A DNA stretch of 62,364 bases from Bacillus pseudomycoides (GCF_002551005.1 NZ_NVOY01000015.1:6989-69352); one strand, 5' to 3'; positions 18,219 to 28,740 are shown, numbered from the stretch's first letter. Made by a program: numbers and translations. The notes: generated by a model not told the origin, from the sequence alone.

Positions 18219-19757
18219 GTTTAAATATGTATCTAGGAGAAGTACAAGCCCAAACAGAAAGTATGAATGCTTTTTGTGTTGCTACTATTCAAGGTATGGA
18301 ACAAGCCATCAGTTCAATTGATGCTTTTGTAGGCGATGCAGTTCTTCAAGGACAAACTTATGACAGTGCAAAAGCCTTCTTTGAACAAACCTTCCGCCCT
18401 TTAGCACAGGGAATCATTTACTTGTGCGAAGAATTAATCCGTCAAAATAATGCCTTTCCAAATGATTTTCAATCACAAGTAGCTACAACAGATGTTATTG
18501 AACAAGAAATTCGGGAACAAATTCGAGAAATTGACCGAATGAAAGTAGGTATTGAAGGAATTAGCAATGTCCTTCCAGCTATGCAAGTTATGATGGGTAT
18601 TTTTGATACGATGAAACGAAAGCTACAAGAAAAACTAGAACATCTATATGAATTTAATTATACTTCTAGTAGTAATTACGATAATGCACTCCAACTAGCT
18701 GCGAGTATTGCCCGAGGTCTTGTAGAAGTCCAAAGCGGAAAAGGTTTTAGTCCCGCAAGTGGAACATTTAATACCCAAGAATTGAATATGGATTGGATAG
18801 CACCTATTCAAAAAATTGCAGAAGAGAAAGCCTGTGAAGCTGATAGTTTGCTTGAAGAAGAATCGGTTGAAAAATCCAACTTAGAGAAATTTTTGAGTGG
18901 CGTGTGGGATGGTGCAGGACAAGCTGTTGGAGATACAATAGATGGATTTAAAGCATTAGGTCATTGGGAAACATGGGAGAACATGGGTTATGCTGTAACA
19001 CACTTGGACGAGACATTACCTGCAATGTGGAATGTATTGTCAGATTCATTTATTAATGATGTAATAAATGGTGATTTAGAAAGTGGTACAAGGTGGTTTA
19101 GTTACACCCTAACGCAAATAGGAATAGGAGTGCTTGGTGACAAAGGGATAAGTAAAGTAACTACACTTGGGACAAAAGCTACACAAAGTATTTCACGTTT
19201 TTCAAATAAATTACAAATGGGCGATAGATTTGCTTTAGCTGGTGTTGGGGTGATTAATGACATGCCAAAAACTTCTTTTGAAGCTTTAAGAGAAGCCCGT
19301 GACACGTTTATGTTTGCTGACCCTGGTAATTTAAATACACCTAGGTTCCAAGAATATCTTAACCAAGTAGAAGAAATAACAAATAGTAAAATTCCTGAAA
19401 ATCAAAGAGAATTACTTCAAGAATCTTTAGAAAAGAATGCTTATGAACGATTAAGCAAAGAAGAAGTTGCAAAAAGAAGGAGAGAATTTGGTAGATTAAA
19501 AGATGACTTAATAGCAGAGTGGGAACTTAAAACTGGACAAAAATGGCCTACTTATGAAGAAGAAATTCTTTCAAGAAGAGGAATACCGCTAAGACATGTA
19601 GATGACCCATATGATGCACATCACCTTATTGAGAATGCACACGGTGGAGAACATGAATGGTGGAATATATATACATCCAGCTAGATATCCTAACGAACAC
19701 CAGGGTGGAATTCATGGCAAGGAAGGTATTTCAAAAGAGGTTTTCAAGAAAGAGTAA
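18215..19757 (+). pseudogene. LXG polymorphic toxin with C-terminal HNH-like nuclease, frameshifted at a TA tract
   Basis: The ORF (18215-19684, 489 residues) has an N-terminal helical LXG domain (about residues 1-200) for type VII secretion, a linker region, and a C-terminal nuclease start with YDAHHLIENAHGGEHEWWN. The frame then stops at a TAG after (AT)4A at 19665-19673. The conserved end of this nuclease fold continues in another frame from 19674 to 19757, including NEHQGGIHGKEG. So the toxin has lost its last metal/catalytic His segment through a repeat-length change. The protein would probably be exported but nuclease-dead unless the tract reverts. LXG toxins act against competing Gram-positive bacteria. 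Confidence 0.8.
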
Positions 19758-19778
19758 ATAACGGAGGGAGTAAAAAAT

Positions 19779-20240
19779 ATGTTTGATTTTTTGAAAAAAT
19801 ATGTTGTAGCAGACAGAAGTGTCCGTTCTAAACAAAAACCTATCCTCTATCCTATATATCAAAATGAGATAGATGAGGCAGAAAGCTTATTACAGATGGA
19901 ACTTCCAAAAGAATTAAAACGTTTTTATCAAGAAATTGGTTGTGGTTTTTTAAAGTCTGATAAAAGAACTTTTTTCAATAGATTTATGGACCCAATTTCG
20001 GTGGTCGATTTTCGTTTAAGACAAGATATTTATGAATATAATCCTAATTTGGATGATGTAGATGATGAAGAATCATTAGTATTTTTTGAAGTAACTGAAC
20101 TCAACTTTTTAACAATTAAATTTAAAGAAGAAAATGAATTAGGGCAGTGTCCAATTTACTCTGAGGACGTAAAAATAGCGGATTCTTTAGAAGAGTTTTT
20201 GATTAAAATGGATGAAAAACCTGATTATTATATTCAATAG
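19779..20240 (+). CDS. SUKH (SMI1/KNR4)-family immunity protein
   Basis: The 153-residue protein begins MFDFLKKYVVADRS behind ACGGAGGGAG. The SUKH pattern is visible: IDEAESLLQMELPKELKRFY (helix with the LP.ELK.FY signature), GCGFL, and a C-terminal DSLEEFLIKM helix. It is strongly acidic. It lies 21 bases after the end of the toxin's displaced C-terminus, where cognate immunity genes for LXG nucleases sit, so it probably neutralises that nuclease. Confidence 0.85.
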   Translation: MFDFLKKYVVADRSVRSKQKPILYPIYQNEIDEAESLLQMELPKELKRFYQEIGCGFLKSDKRTFFNRFMDPISVVDFRLRQDIYEYNPNLDDVDDEESLVFFEVTELNFLTIKFKEENELGQCPIYSEDVKIADSLEEFLIKMDEKPDYYIQ

Positions 20241-20269
20241 ATATCAAGCTTATTTTTATAGGATGGTGT

Positions 20270-20732
20270 ATTAAAATAAACAACATCAAATGGATTGGGT
20301 TAAAAGAAAAAACGATTACAGATGAAGAAATCCAAAGAGTAGAACAATATTTTTAATATTAAATTACCTAATGATTTTGTTGAATGCGTGAAGAAGTATG
20401 ACGGAGGATATCCTCACCCAAAAGTATTTGATGTACCAGGACAAGATGAAAATGTATTCAGTGACCTATTAACCTTTCATATAGAAGATAAATATTCAAT
20501 TGTTCAAAATTATGAAGGCGTAAAAGATAGATTAGTCGATAAAGTATATCCTTTTGCTAGAGATTCATTTGGAAATTTATTATGCTTTGATTACCGAAAT
20601 AACCCTGAAGCCCCAACGGTTGTATTTTGGGAACATGAGGAAGAAGAGGTGGAAAAAGCAATCTATCCTGTTTGTTCATCATTTCAAGCATTACTTGATA
20701 GCTTACGTAATTTTGAGGACGAGGACGAATAA
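20270..20732 (+). pseudogene. Second SUKH-family immunity gene, broken by a homopolymer frameshift
   Basis: The 3' part (20388-20732) encodes a SUKH-like domain with YDGGYPHPKVFDV and FQALLDSLRNF. Its N-terminus lies in another frame: from about 20270 a frame reads KINNIKWIGLKEKTITDEE and hits TAA at 20354-20356 in a T5 run. Removing one T restores QYFNIKLPNDFVECVKKYDG, the expected LP.DF core. The probable start is an unusual ATT at 20270 after GGATGG, so the start may also be mutated. It looks like a decaying extra immunity gene. Confidence 0.75.
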
Positions 20733-20772
20733 TTAATTACGGGTAACTAAAGGGTAAAAATAAAAAAGAATG

Positions 20773-20838
20773 AAAAATAGACCATAATCAAACCGCTTGA
20801 TTTTACTGGGTTTTCAATGATGGCCTATTTTTCTATTT
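20773..20838 (+). terminator. Terminator after the toxin/immunity cluster
   Basis: AAAAATAGACCAT (20773-20785) and ATGGCCTATTTTT (20820-20832) form a long stem with one mismatch and T-rich 3' flank. Confidence 0.75.
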
Positions 20839-21370
20839 TAGCTTAAAGAAGGGCATAACACCCTTTTGGGTTATCCCCATCAATCTAAATACATATAAAT
20901 ACTTTATATAAATCAACTATGTTCTTTGGTGAAGTACGGTGAACCGGACCATAAATAAATAAGGTTTTTTATTTTTATCTAGGCTAATAGTGAGTTCGTA
21001 ATAAAGTTAAATATATATCATACCTATGATGGCAATATCCTTCCGGTTTAGGGATATTGTCTTTTTTACTATTTGAGGAGGAGTGTAGCATTTTTTTCTT
21101 TTTTTAAAAGTAAAATGGAATAGACAATAACTTTCAGGTCATAATATTTTTTGAAATTAAGGAGGTAAAATGAAAAAAAACTGCCAAGCTATTCCTTGCT
21201 TTTGAAAACCTGTTTTATTTCCCTGTCCAAACACTTTTTTTAATTACAAAAAGTGTCCTGCCATTTTCAAGTACTACAATATAATTGGATAAATTTCTTT
21301 TTAAGATTCGGTGATTAATGATAAAGGCTGCTTACAGCTTTTTTATGAGCTTAGCGGCCTTTTGTCATTT
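20839..21370. other. Intergenic stretch with two terminator-like hairpins
   Basis: GGCAATATCC / GGATATTGTC at 21031-21061 followed by TTTTTT is a clear terminator with no visible gene before it. AAAGGC / GCCTTT at about 21324-21362 is a second hairpin just before the sensor kinase. An AGGAGG site at about 21161 precedes only an 11-codon frame (ATG at 21170). The orphan terminator and stranded ribosome binding site suggest remnants of deleted genes. Confidence 0.5.
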
Positions 21371-21398
21371 TTGGGATAAGTCTTATACATACTATAAT
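21371..21398 (+). promoter_or_regulatory. Candidate promoter of the carboxylate two-component operon
   Basis: TTGGGA at 21371-21376 and TATAAT at 21393-21398 with 16-base spacing lie just upstream of the kinase ribosome binding site TGGAGGAG. Confidence 0.5.
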
Positions 21399-21421
21399 TT
21401 TGATAATACCTGGAGGAGATT

Positions 21422-23017
21422 ATGAAGAAGGGAAAACTTAGTTTACAAGCCATTATTATTATATTTGTTTGCATTGTTGTCGTATTATCACTTGGAATAA
21501 CTGATTTAATAATAAGCAATAGAATTACTTCCAGTGTGGAAGAAACAGAGAAAGAAAAGGCCCTCAATGTAGCAAAGATGGTAGCCCTTAGTCCGCAAGT
21601 GATTGAAGCCCTTGAAGGGAAAGCAGACAAGAAAAATGTCCAAGTTTTTAGTAATCAAATTAGAGAAAAGATCAATGTCAACTTCGTTGTTGTTATGGAC
21701 ATGAAAGGAATCCGTCAATCCCATCCGGACCCCGAATTGGTTGGAAAGCCCTTCATGGGAGGAGATGAAGGGCCAGTTCTTAAAGGAAAGGAGTATGTGT
21801 CCATTTCAAAGGGGACTATCGGTCGATCCATGCGGGCATTTACTCCGATAAAAAATTCACAGGGAAAACAAGTGGGTGCGGTTGCTGTAGGAATTACTTT
21901 AGAGAACGTTACAAAGGCGGTACAGAAAGGACGAATGGCGGTCGTTATAGGGACGTTAATCGGAATCCTAACAGGTGTAATCGGTGCAGTGTGCTTAGCA
22001 AGATACATCAAAAAAATCCTTTTAGGACTCGAGCCGATCGCTATTGCTAAGCTGCTTGAAGAACGTAGTTCCATGCTTCAGTCTGTGCGCGAGGGAATCA
22101 TAGCCATCGACCAAGACGGGAATATCACACTTGTAAACAGGGCAGCCAGTAAGCTTTTTAAAAAAGCCGGACTTGGAGAGAATCCTATAGGGAAGAACAT
22201 TGAAGATTATTTGCCAGAGACCCGGTTAAGTCGCATTATCAAATCGGGTGAGACAGAGCTCGACCAAGAACAGAACCTGCATGGAGTTACCATTCTAGTA
22301 AACAGGGTACCAGTGATTGTGCAAAATCAGCCGATGGGAGCAATCGCAACATTCCGTGATAAAACCGAGGTTCAAGTTTTGGCTGAACAGCTTACAGGTG
22401 TACGCAATTATGCGGAAGCTCTTCGTGCTCAGACTCATGAATTCATGAATAAACTTCATGTCATTCTTGGTCTGGTTCGTACTGAACAATACGATACACT
22501 TGCTAACTATGTAAGTGAAGTCGTTAACCATCGTGAAACGGAAGTGGGCTTTGTAACGAAAAAAGTCCAAGATCCGGTTCTTGCCGGTTTTCTGATTGGC
22601 AAGCTAAGCTTTGCAAGAGAATCAGGGGCCTTACTTTCATTTGATAGCGCAAATACACTTCCCAAGCCTGCCAACTCGGAAATTACACATGATTTAATAA
22701 CGATAATTGGAAATCTCGTCGATAACGCAATGGAGGCAATTACAGACAGTCCAAACAAAAAAGTCGACCTTATACTGGATTACGCAGAGGATATTTTAAC
22801 AATAGAGGTTAAAGACACAGGAGTGGGAATGACGAATTCACTCCAAGACAAAATATTGAATAAAGGCTTTTCAACGAAAGGGACTCACCGTGGGTTCGGA
22901 TTATACCTGTTGGCGCAGGCGATTGAAAGACTGGAGGGGGACATGATTATTTCGTCCAAGCCTGGAAAGGGAACGAATTTTGCTGTATATATACCTTATA
23001 AAGCAGAGGATGTATGA
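21422..23017 (+). CDS. CitA/DcuS-type sensor histidine kinase for a carboxylate (malate-like) signal
   Basis: The 531-residue protein has TM1 (about residues 8-30), an extracytoplasmic PAS/Cache-type sensor (about 35-170, with SHPDPELVGKPF and SMRAFTPI, typical of citrate/C4-dicarboxylate sensors), TM2 (about 173-193), a cytoplasmic PAS domain (IAIDQDGNITLVNRAA), the phospho-acceptor QTHEFMNKLHVILGL, and an ATPase domain with GNLVDNAMEA, DTGVGM and GFGLYLLAQ. Its stop overlaps the response regulator start (ATGA). Context (malic enzyme and a carboxylate-type permease next door) suggests malate sensing; this is inferred. Confidence 0.9.
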   Translation: MKKGKLSLQAIIIIFVCIVVVLSLGITDLIISNRITSSVEETEKEKALNVAKMVALSPQVIEALEGKADKKNVQVFSNQIREKINVNFVVVMDMKGIRQSHPDPELVGKPFMGGDEGPVLKGKEYVSISKGTIGRSMRAFTPIKNSQGKQVGAVAVGITLENVTKAVQKGRMAVVIGTLIGILTGVIGAVCLARYIKKILLGLEPIAIAKLLEERSSMLQSVREGIIAIDQDGNITLVNRAASKLFKKAGLGENPIGKNIEDYLPETRLSRIIKSGETELDQEQNLHGVTILVNRVPVIVQNQPMGAIATFRDKTEVQVLAEQLTGVRNYAEALRAQTHEFMNKLHVILGLVRTEQYDTLANYVSEVVNHRETEVGFVTKKVQDPVLAGFLIGKLSFARESGALLSFDSANTLPKPANSEITHDLITIIGNLVDNAMEAITDSPNKKVDLILDYAEDILTIEVKDTGVGMTNSLQDKILNKGFSTKGTHRGFGLYLLAQAIERLEGDMIISSKPGKGTNFAVYIPYKAEDV

Positions 23018-23727
23018 AAATGATTAATGTAATGATTGTTGAAGATGACCCGATGGTAGCGAAAATCAATAAGCAGTACCTTTCTAAAATTGCCGGGTTC
23101 CGTTTAGTTGCAATAGCCAATTCAGTTGCTGAAGCCATCCAACTTTTAGAAAAGAATGATATTCAGCTCATTCTTCTGGATATTTTTATGCCGGGAAAAC
23201 AGGGCCTGGAGCTGTTATCGTACCTTCGGAAAAATGATATTGAAAGTGATGTCATCATTATTTCAGCGGCCTCAGATTTTGAACGAATTAAGAGGGCATT
23301 AAGGTATGGTGTTGTCGACTATTTAATTAAGCCTTTCGAGTTTGATCGGTTTAACGATGCACTTGCTGCCTACCTTGAGCAAACTCGGTTAATTGATAAA
23401 CAGGGTTCGGTAAGTCAGCAGGAGCTCGATCACTTACTTTTGCACAGAGAAGAAACCGTAATCGCAGAGGAACTCCCAAAGGGATTAACCAAGGATACCT
23501 TAAAGCAGATATGGGATGCGGTTCAAGAGTTGAAGCGGGGACCTTTTTCCACTGATGAAGTAGCTAATGTTGTAGGTATTTCAAAGGTTTCAGCAAGAAA
23601 GTACCTTAACTTCCTAAAGGACTTAGGAATACTTGAAGTCAAAGTCATCTATGGAACAATCGGACGGCCTGTGTATCAGCATGAATATAACCAATATAAG
23701 GAACACCTAATAAAAAACTTTTTGTAA
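23014..23727 (+). CDS. CitB/DcuR-type response regulator, partner of the upstream kinase
   Basis: The 237-residue protein has a receiver domain with acidic pair EDD (residues 10-12), phospho-acceptor Asp in LILLDIFMPGKQGLELL, and Lys in YLIKPFEF. The C-terminal DNA-binding domain contains STDEVANVVGISKVSARKYL, a winged-helix type HTH of the CitB/DcuR family. It is translationally coupled to the kinase and followed by a strong terminator. Probable targets are the permease and malic-enzyme genes downstream. Confidence 0.92.
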   Translation: MKMINVMIVEDDPMVAKINKQYLSKIAGFRLVAIANSVAEAIQLLEKNDIQLILLDIFMPGKQGLELLSYLRKNDIESDVIIISAASDFERIKRALRYGVVDYLIKPFEFDRFNDALAAYLEQTRLIDKQGSVSQQELDHLLLHREETVIAEELPKGLTKDTLKQIWDAVQELKRGPFSTDEVANVVGISKVSARKYLNFLKDLGILEVKVIYGTIGRPVYQHEYNQYKEHLIKNFL

Positions 23728-23756
23728 GCAGTTTTTGAAACTGCTTACTTTTTTTA
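23724..23756 (+). terminator. Terminator of the two-component operon
   Basis: GTAAGCAGTTT / AAACTGCTTAC around a short loop, followed by TTTTTTT. The stem overlaps the response regulator stop codon. Confidence 0.9.
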
Positions 23757-23790
23757 TTTACAAAAAGGATTATTAAACTTTCTTAAACTA

Positions 23791-23804
23791 TGAAAACGCT
23801 TTCC
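23791..23804 (+). promoter_or_regulatory. CcpA cre site upstream of the KdgT-like permease
   Basis: TGAAAACGCTTTCC matches the cre consensus TGNAANCGNTNNCA at every fixed position except the last. It lies 155 bases before the permease ATG, so glucose repression through CcpA is likely. Confidence 0.7.
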
Positions 23805-23958
23805 TTACGAATATGATAGACATGTAACAAAACAAAGAGAGATTAAAACATAGTACAAGATGCAAGAAAATCGGAACCGTTTTCTTCAATTATTGGAACA
23901 ATTGGTAAAATAACGGATTCCTTTCGAGATTATAAAAACTACTTTAGGAGGGGTAAAA

Positions 23959-24927
23959 ATGCAAATTCCAATTAAGAAAACGCTTGATAAAATTCCAGGT
24001 GGTATGATGGTTGTTCCACTTTTTTTAGGAGTATTAACGAATACATTTTTTCCGCAATTTTTAAAAATTGGGGGTTTTACAACGGCATTATTCAGTAAAG
24101 AAGCATCATCTACTATTTTGGCATGTTTTATGTTTTTAATTGGTTCACAAATTAATTTCAAATTAGCACCAAAGGCAATAAAAAAAGGTGCAATATTATT
24201 AACAGGAAAATTTATAATAGGTGCTGGTATAGGTATAACTGTAGCAATGATTTTTGGGCCTGCCGGAGTACTAGGATTATCACCATTAGCCATCCTTGCA
24301 GCGTTATTAAATGCTAATGGTGGATTATATGCATCTCTTGCTTCATCGTATGGTGACGAAACTGATGTAGGCGCATATGCTGTATTTTCTTTAAAAGATG
24401 GTCCATTTTTCACATTAGTTGCATTAGGTGCATCCGGCCTTGCCACGATTCCTTTTCAAACACTTATAGGAGTATTAGTTCCAATAGTAATAGGAATGAT
24501 TTTAGGAAATATTGATTCTGATATGAGAAAGTTCCTTGGAAGCAGTAAATTATTATTAATTCCATTCTTCTCATTCCCATTAGGTGCAGGAATGAATCTT
24601 TCAACTATTATAAAAGCGGGAGGTCCTGGCATATTACTAGGATTAATAGCTGCATTCACTGGAATTGGAGCTTATGTACTTTTGAAGTTATTTAAAGAAA
24701 ATCCTATCGTTGGTTTAGCAACAGGGTCAACTGCAGGAAATGCTGTAGCAACACCAGCTGTTGTTGCAGCAGCAGATCCAACCTTAGCTTCAATAGCACC
24801 AGGAGCTACTGCACAAGTTGCAGCAGCATGTGTAATATCTGCAATAGTCTGCCCGATTATTGTTAGTTATGCATATAAAATGTCCGAAAAGAAAAAAGCT
24901 GAAAAATCAATTGCAGGGGCAGCATGA
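23959..24927 (+). CDS. KdgT-family (2-keto-3-deoxygluconate permease-like) transporter
   Basis: The 322-residue protein has about ten transmembrane helices and begins MQIPIKKTLDKIPGGMMVVP, a hallmark of the 2-keto-3-deoxygluconate permease family. TAGGAGGGG precedes the ATG. Conserved segments include NGGLYASLASSYGDETDVGA and GSTAGNAVATPAVVAAADP. No kdgA/kdgK or pectin genes are nearby. Instead it lies between a CitA-type two-component system and a malic enzyme, so the true substrate may be malate or another C4/C6 acid. The family is confident; the substrate is open. Confidence 0.85.
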   Translation: MQIPIKKTLDKIPGGMMVVPLFLGVLTNTFFPQFLKIGGFTTALFSKEASSTILACFMFLIGSQINFKLAPKAIKKGAILLTGKFIIGAGIGITVAMIFGPAGVLGLSPLAILAALLNANGGLYASLASSYGDETDVGAYAVFSLKDGPFFTLVALGASGLATIPFQTLIGVLVPIVIGMILGNIDSDMRKFLGSSKLLLIPFFSFPLGAGMNLSTIIKAGGPGILLGLIAAFTGIGAYVLLKLFKENPIVGLATGSTAGNAVATPAVVAAADPTLASIAPGATAQVAAACVISAIVCPIIVSYAYKMSEKKKAEKSIAGAA

Positions 24928-25153
24928 CAATAAAGTAAAAATCTACTGTTATCCTGGCCATCATGCTGCTGAAGCTTTTAAGCTAATTTGAAAATGAAAC
25001 AAAGACAAAGCAGTCAGCGGTTTCACTGTCTACTTTGTTTAGTTACAAAAAAGGGTCATTAAGTTAAAAAAACTAGTGGGATTAGGAAAATTTTATTAAC
25101 ATGGTTGCGGTATTATCGGAATAGCTATTTTAAGATAGGAGGAAGGAAATACC

Positions 25154-26872
25154 ATGAATGTACCTGAAAATGTTATTATTACTACAATAAAAGGAAAAGA
25201 AGTTCTCTCCAATCCTTTTTTGAATAAAGGAACAGCTTTTACGAAAGAGGAAAGGGAGGACCTTGGACTTGAAGGTCTGTTACCTCCACAAGTACTCACC
25301 CTTGATGAACAAGTTAATAGGATCTATGAACAATATTCGATGCAGACGACGAATCTGTTCAAAAACGGGTTGCTTTATGATTTATATAATCGCAATGTTG
25401 TCTTGTTTTACCGTCTTTTGAAAGAACACCTGGCAGAAATGCTCCCTATCATCTACACTCCTACTGTCGGTGATGCAATCCAGTCATACTCCCATAGCTA
25501 CCGTCGCCCAGGTGGCTTATATCTTTCCATTGATGATCCTGAGGGCATTGAAAAGGCATTTTATAATCTAGGAAAGCCCAAAAATGGTATTGATTTAATC
25601 GTCGTTACCGACTCTGAAAGCATTCTTGGTATTGGGGACCAAGGGATAGGAGGTATTAATATTGCGATTGGTAAACTTGCCGTGTACACGGCTGCAGCTG
25701 GGATTGATCCGAGTCGTGTTCTGCCAGTCGTGTTGGATGTTGGCACGAACAATCAGGATTTGATTGCAGACCCTATGTATATCGGCAACACATTCGCACG
25801 TGTCCGCGGTGAGCGTTATGATCAATTCGTTGATTTATTCATTCAGACTGCAAGAAAGTTCTTTCCAGAGGTTCTCATTCACTGGGAGGACCTTGGCAAC
25901 GTCAATGCGCGAAAAATCTTGGACAAATGCGGTGACAAAATCCTTACCTTCAACGATGACATCCAGGGAACAGGTGCTGTTACTCTTGCTGCTATTATGT
26001 CTGCTTTGAAAGTAACAGGAGAACCCCTGAAGGACCAGCGCATTGTTGTCTTTGGACCAGGTGCTGCCGGCATTGGTAACGCAGACCAAATGGCAGATGC
26101 CATGGTTCTAGAAGGGTTGACTAGAGAAGAAGCCTATGATCGTTTCTGGGCTGTTGACTATCGGGGTCTACTAACAGATGAAACACCAGATGTTCTGAAC
26201 TTCCAGAAACCTTATACAAGACAAGTGGATGAAGTTAAGGACTGGGATAAGAATGAGGAAGGGATCATTGCATTAATGGAAGTAGTTCGAAGGGTGAAGC
26301 CAACCATCCTGATTGGTACTTCTGGACAAGCCGGTGCCTTCACTGAGGATATTATAAAAGAGATGGCCAAGCACGTTGAACGTCCAATCATCATGCCAAT
26401 GTCCAACCCGACTGCGCTGGCTGAAGCAGTGCCAGAAAACCTAATCAAATGGACAGATGGCAAGGCGTTAATTGCGACTGGCAGCCCCTTTGCCGATGTA
26501 AAATACAAAGGTGTTACCTATGAAATCGGGCAGTCAAACAACGCATTTGTATTCCCGGGTCTTGGACTTGGAGCAATTGTTGCAAAAGCTGAAATCATCT
26601 CAAAAGGAATGTTCGCAGCAGCAGCAAATGCAGTTGCCAAAATGTCAGATACCAGCACATCAGGAGCATCCCTGCTGCCATCCATTGAAAAGCTTCATGA
26701 AGTCTCAAAATACGTAGCCATTGAAGTAGCCCATACTGCAATACACGAAGGAATTGCAAGAGTAGATATTCAAGATGTTGAGAATGCTATTGAAGATGCT
26801 ATGTGGAAACCTGAGTATAAAGAAATTAAGAGTGTAGGTATTTGGACAAAGATTAATTCCTATGCATATTAA
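25154..26872 (+). CDS. NAD-dependent malic enzyme
   Basis: The 572-residue enzyme is of the long (MaeA/SfcA) type. Motifs: [15 protein letters not shown] with the catalytic Tyr, substrate/metal segment [17 protein letters not shown], metal ligand Asp in [15 protein letters not shown], and dinucleotide-binding [12 protein letters not shown]. It decarboxylates malate to pyruvate with NAD+ reduction. AGGAGGAAGG precedes the ATG. One sampled line (26041-26100) has 32 G/C of 60, well above the surrounding AT-rich sequence, suggesting separate ancestry. Its neighbours point to malate catabolism under the upstream two-component system. Confidence 0.95.
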   Translation: MNVPENVIITTIKGKEVLSNPFLNKGTAFTKEEREDLGLEGLLPPQVLTLDEQVNRIYEQYSMQTTNLFKNGLLYDLYNRNVVLFYRLLKEHLAEMLPIIYTPTVGDAIQSYSHSYRRPGGLYLSIDDPEGIEKAFYNLGKPKNGIDLIVVTDSESILGIGDQGIGGINIAIGKLAVYTAAAGIDPSRVLPVVLDVGTNNQDLIADPMYIGNTFARVRGERYDQFVDLFIQTARKFFPEVLIHWEDLGNVNARKILDKCGDKILTFNDDIQGTGAVTLAAIMSALKVTGEPLKDQRIVVFGPGAAGIGNADQMADAMVLEGLTREEAYDRFWAVDYRGLLTDETPDVLNFQKPYTRQVDEVKDWDKNEEGIIALMEVVRRVKPTILIGTSGQAGAFTEDIIKEMAKHVERPIIMPMSNPTALAEAVPENLIKWTDGKALIATGSPFADVKYKGVTYEIGQSNNAFVFPGLGLGAIVAKAEIISKGMFAAAANAVAKMSDTSTSGASLLPSIEKLHEVSKYVAIEVAHTAIHEGIARVDIQDVENAIEDAMWKPEYKEIKSVGIWTKINSYAY

Positions 26873-26882
26873 ATAGTTAAAT

Positions 26883-26947
26883 AAAATGCCTGTACTCCTG
26901 GTAATTGATCGAACTTTCGGTATTCCAGGTAGTGACAGGCATTTTTG
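26883..26947 (+). terminator. Terminator after the malic enzyme
   Basis: AAAATGCCTGT and ACAGGCATTTTT pair, with an inner CCTGG/CCAGG stem, ending in a T run. Confidence 0.85.
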
Positions 26948-27193
26948 TAATCAACTAGGTTAAATGGGCCAATTCTTTTTTTGGAAATCTTCCATATGAT
27001 TGTAACGGTGGATTATAGTAGCTATAGTGCAATTTGGATATAATAAAAAAGCAAGGAAAGAAAGCGATTTTATCGTTTACTTACGTTGGTTGGAAATGCT
27101 TCTCTATTTTTAAATGTAGGATTAAGTATGATTATACGAAGTAAACATTCCGTGTTGAAGTTATATGATAACTATAATTAGGGGGAAAAATGT

Positions 27194-28717
27194 GTGTCAA
27201 ACACAAACATAATCAAAAAGTTGACTTTAGTATCCCTAGTATTAATGATTTTTACTTCTGTTTATGGATTCAACAACATTCCAAGATCATTTTATAAGAT
27301 GGGTTATGCCGCTATTCCTTGGTACATATTTTCAGCCATAACCTTCTTTGTTCCTTTTGCATTAATGGTAGCTGAATTTGGTTCCGCCTTTAAAGAGGAA
27401 AAGGGTGGTATCTACTCATGGATGGAAAAATCCATCGGTCCAAAATTTGCATTTATAGGAACGTTCATGTGGTATTTTTCTTATATAACTTGGATGGTCA
27501 ATGTCGCATCCGGTATGTGGGTTCCGGTGTCAAATGCTATCTTTGGACAAGATACAACACAAAGCTGGACTTTATTTAATCTTCGAGGACCTCAGGTTCT
27601 GGGGGTTTTAGGAATTGTATGGATTCTTATAGTAACCTATACATCAACTAAGGGTCTGGATAAAATTAAAAAAGTAACCTCTTTAGGTGGTACTGCAGTC
27701 TTGTTATTGAATGTATTTCTTTGGATTGGTGCAATAGTAGTACTTATAGGTAATCATGGACATTTGGCGCAGCCGATTACAGGGTTACATTCATTTACTC
27801 AAACACCAAATCCTCAATATGCAGGAGATATTATTGCTTCGTTAGCATTTGTAGTATATGCCCTCTTCGCTTATGGTGGACTTGAAGCAGTAGGCGGTTT
27901 AGTGGATGTAACAGAAAATCCAGAAAAAACGTTTCCGAAAGGAATTCTTTTATCTGCAGCCATAATCTCTGTAGGGTATTCATTAGGAATACTATTAATT
28001 GGAATATTCACAAACTGGGCATCTGTAATGGGTATTGCGAATGTTAACCTAGGAAACGCAAGTTATATAGTTATGGCCAATTTAGGCTACTCACTAGGTA
28101 CCGCTTTTGGAGCAAGCCATGCTACAGCTACGGCTTTGGGATTTGGGGTTGCAAGATACATTGGACTTTCAATGTTCTTGGCACTGTCCGGTGCGTTCTT
28201 TACCTTGATGTTTTCACCGTTAAAGCAGATGATTGAAGGAACACCTAAGAGATTGTGGCCTGGAAAAATCGGTGAAACAAAGAATGGGCTGCCTGTTAAT
28301 GCTATGTGGATTCAAGCTGCTATTGTTTGTGTAATGATCGCACTAATCGCTTTCGGTGGAAGCACAATGGCCGCATTCTTTAACATACTCGTTTCGATGA
28401 CTAATGTGGCTATGACAATACCGTATATATTTATAGCACTTGCATTCCCGTATTTTAAGAAAAAAGTGGAAATCAATAAGCCGTTTATCGTATATAAAAC
28501 GCAATTGAGCGCAAATCTTTGGACATGGATTGTTGTTTTAACAGTTGGACTTGCAAATTTCTTTAGTATCGTACAGCCAGCTTTAGAAGGGGATATGCAA
28601 ACAACCATTTGGAGTGTGGCTGGACCCGTTATTTTCTCAGTTGTTGCATGGTTAATGTATAGCAAATATGAAAAAATACATGATATAGAAAAGCAGAAAC
28701 AAAAGAAAATAAGTTAG
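27194..28717 (+). CDS. yjeM: YjeM-like APC-superfamily amino acid permease
   Basis: The 507-residue protein has about 12 transmembrane helices. It opens with LVSLVLMIFTSVYGFNNIPR and contains EEKGGIYSWMEKSIGP, FAYGGLEAVGGLVDVTENPE and SGAFFTLMFSPLKQMIEGTP, which I recognise from enterobacterial YjeM. It starts with GTG behind AGGGGGAAA. APC members exchange or import amino acids; the substrate of YjeM is not established to my knowledge. It may belong to the same metabolic module as the malic enzyme, but it follows that gene's terminator. Confidence 0.85.
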   Translation: MSNTNIIKKLTLVSLVLMIFTSVYGFNNIPRSFYKMGYAAIPWYIFSAITFFVPFALMVAEFGSAFKEEKGGIYSWMEKSIGPKFAFIGTFMWYFSYITWMVNVASGMWVPVSNAIFGQDTTQSWTLFNLRGPQVLGVLGIVWILIVTYTSTKGLDKIKKVTSLGGTAVLLLNVFLWIGAIVVLIGNHGHLAQPITGLHSFTQTPNPQYAGDIIASLAFVVYALFAYGGLEAVGGLVDVTENPEKTFPKGILLSAAIISVGYSLGILLIGIFTNWASVMGIANVNLGNASYIVMANLGYSLGTAFGASHATATALGFGVARYIGLSMFLALSGAFFTLMFSPLKQMIEGTPKRLWPGKIGETKNGLPVNAMWIQAAIVCVMIALIAFGGSTMAAFFNILVSMTNVAMTIPYIFIALAFPYFKKKVEINKPFIVYKTQLSANLWTWIVVLTVGLANFFSIVQPALEGDMQTTIWSVAGPVIFSVVAWLMYSKYEKIHDIEKQKQKKIS

Positions 28718-28740
28718 CCTTAAAATTCAAAAAGATACAG

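Noticed and set aside
21170-21205. 11-codon ORF behind an AGGAGG site
   Set aside because: Too short to support as a gene; noted only as a possible remnant.
23959-24927. Firm assignment as KDG permease
   Set aside because: Family resemblance is clear, but the neighbourhood points to other acids, so the substrate is left open.
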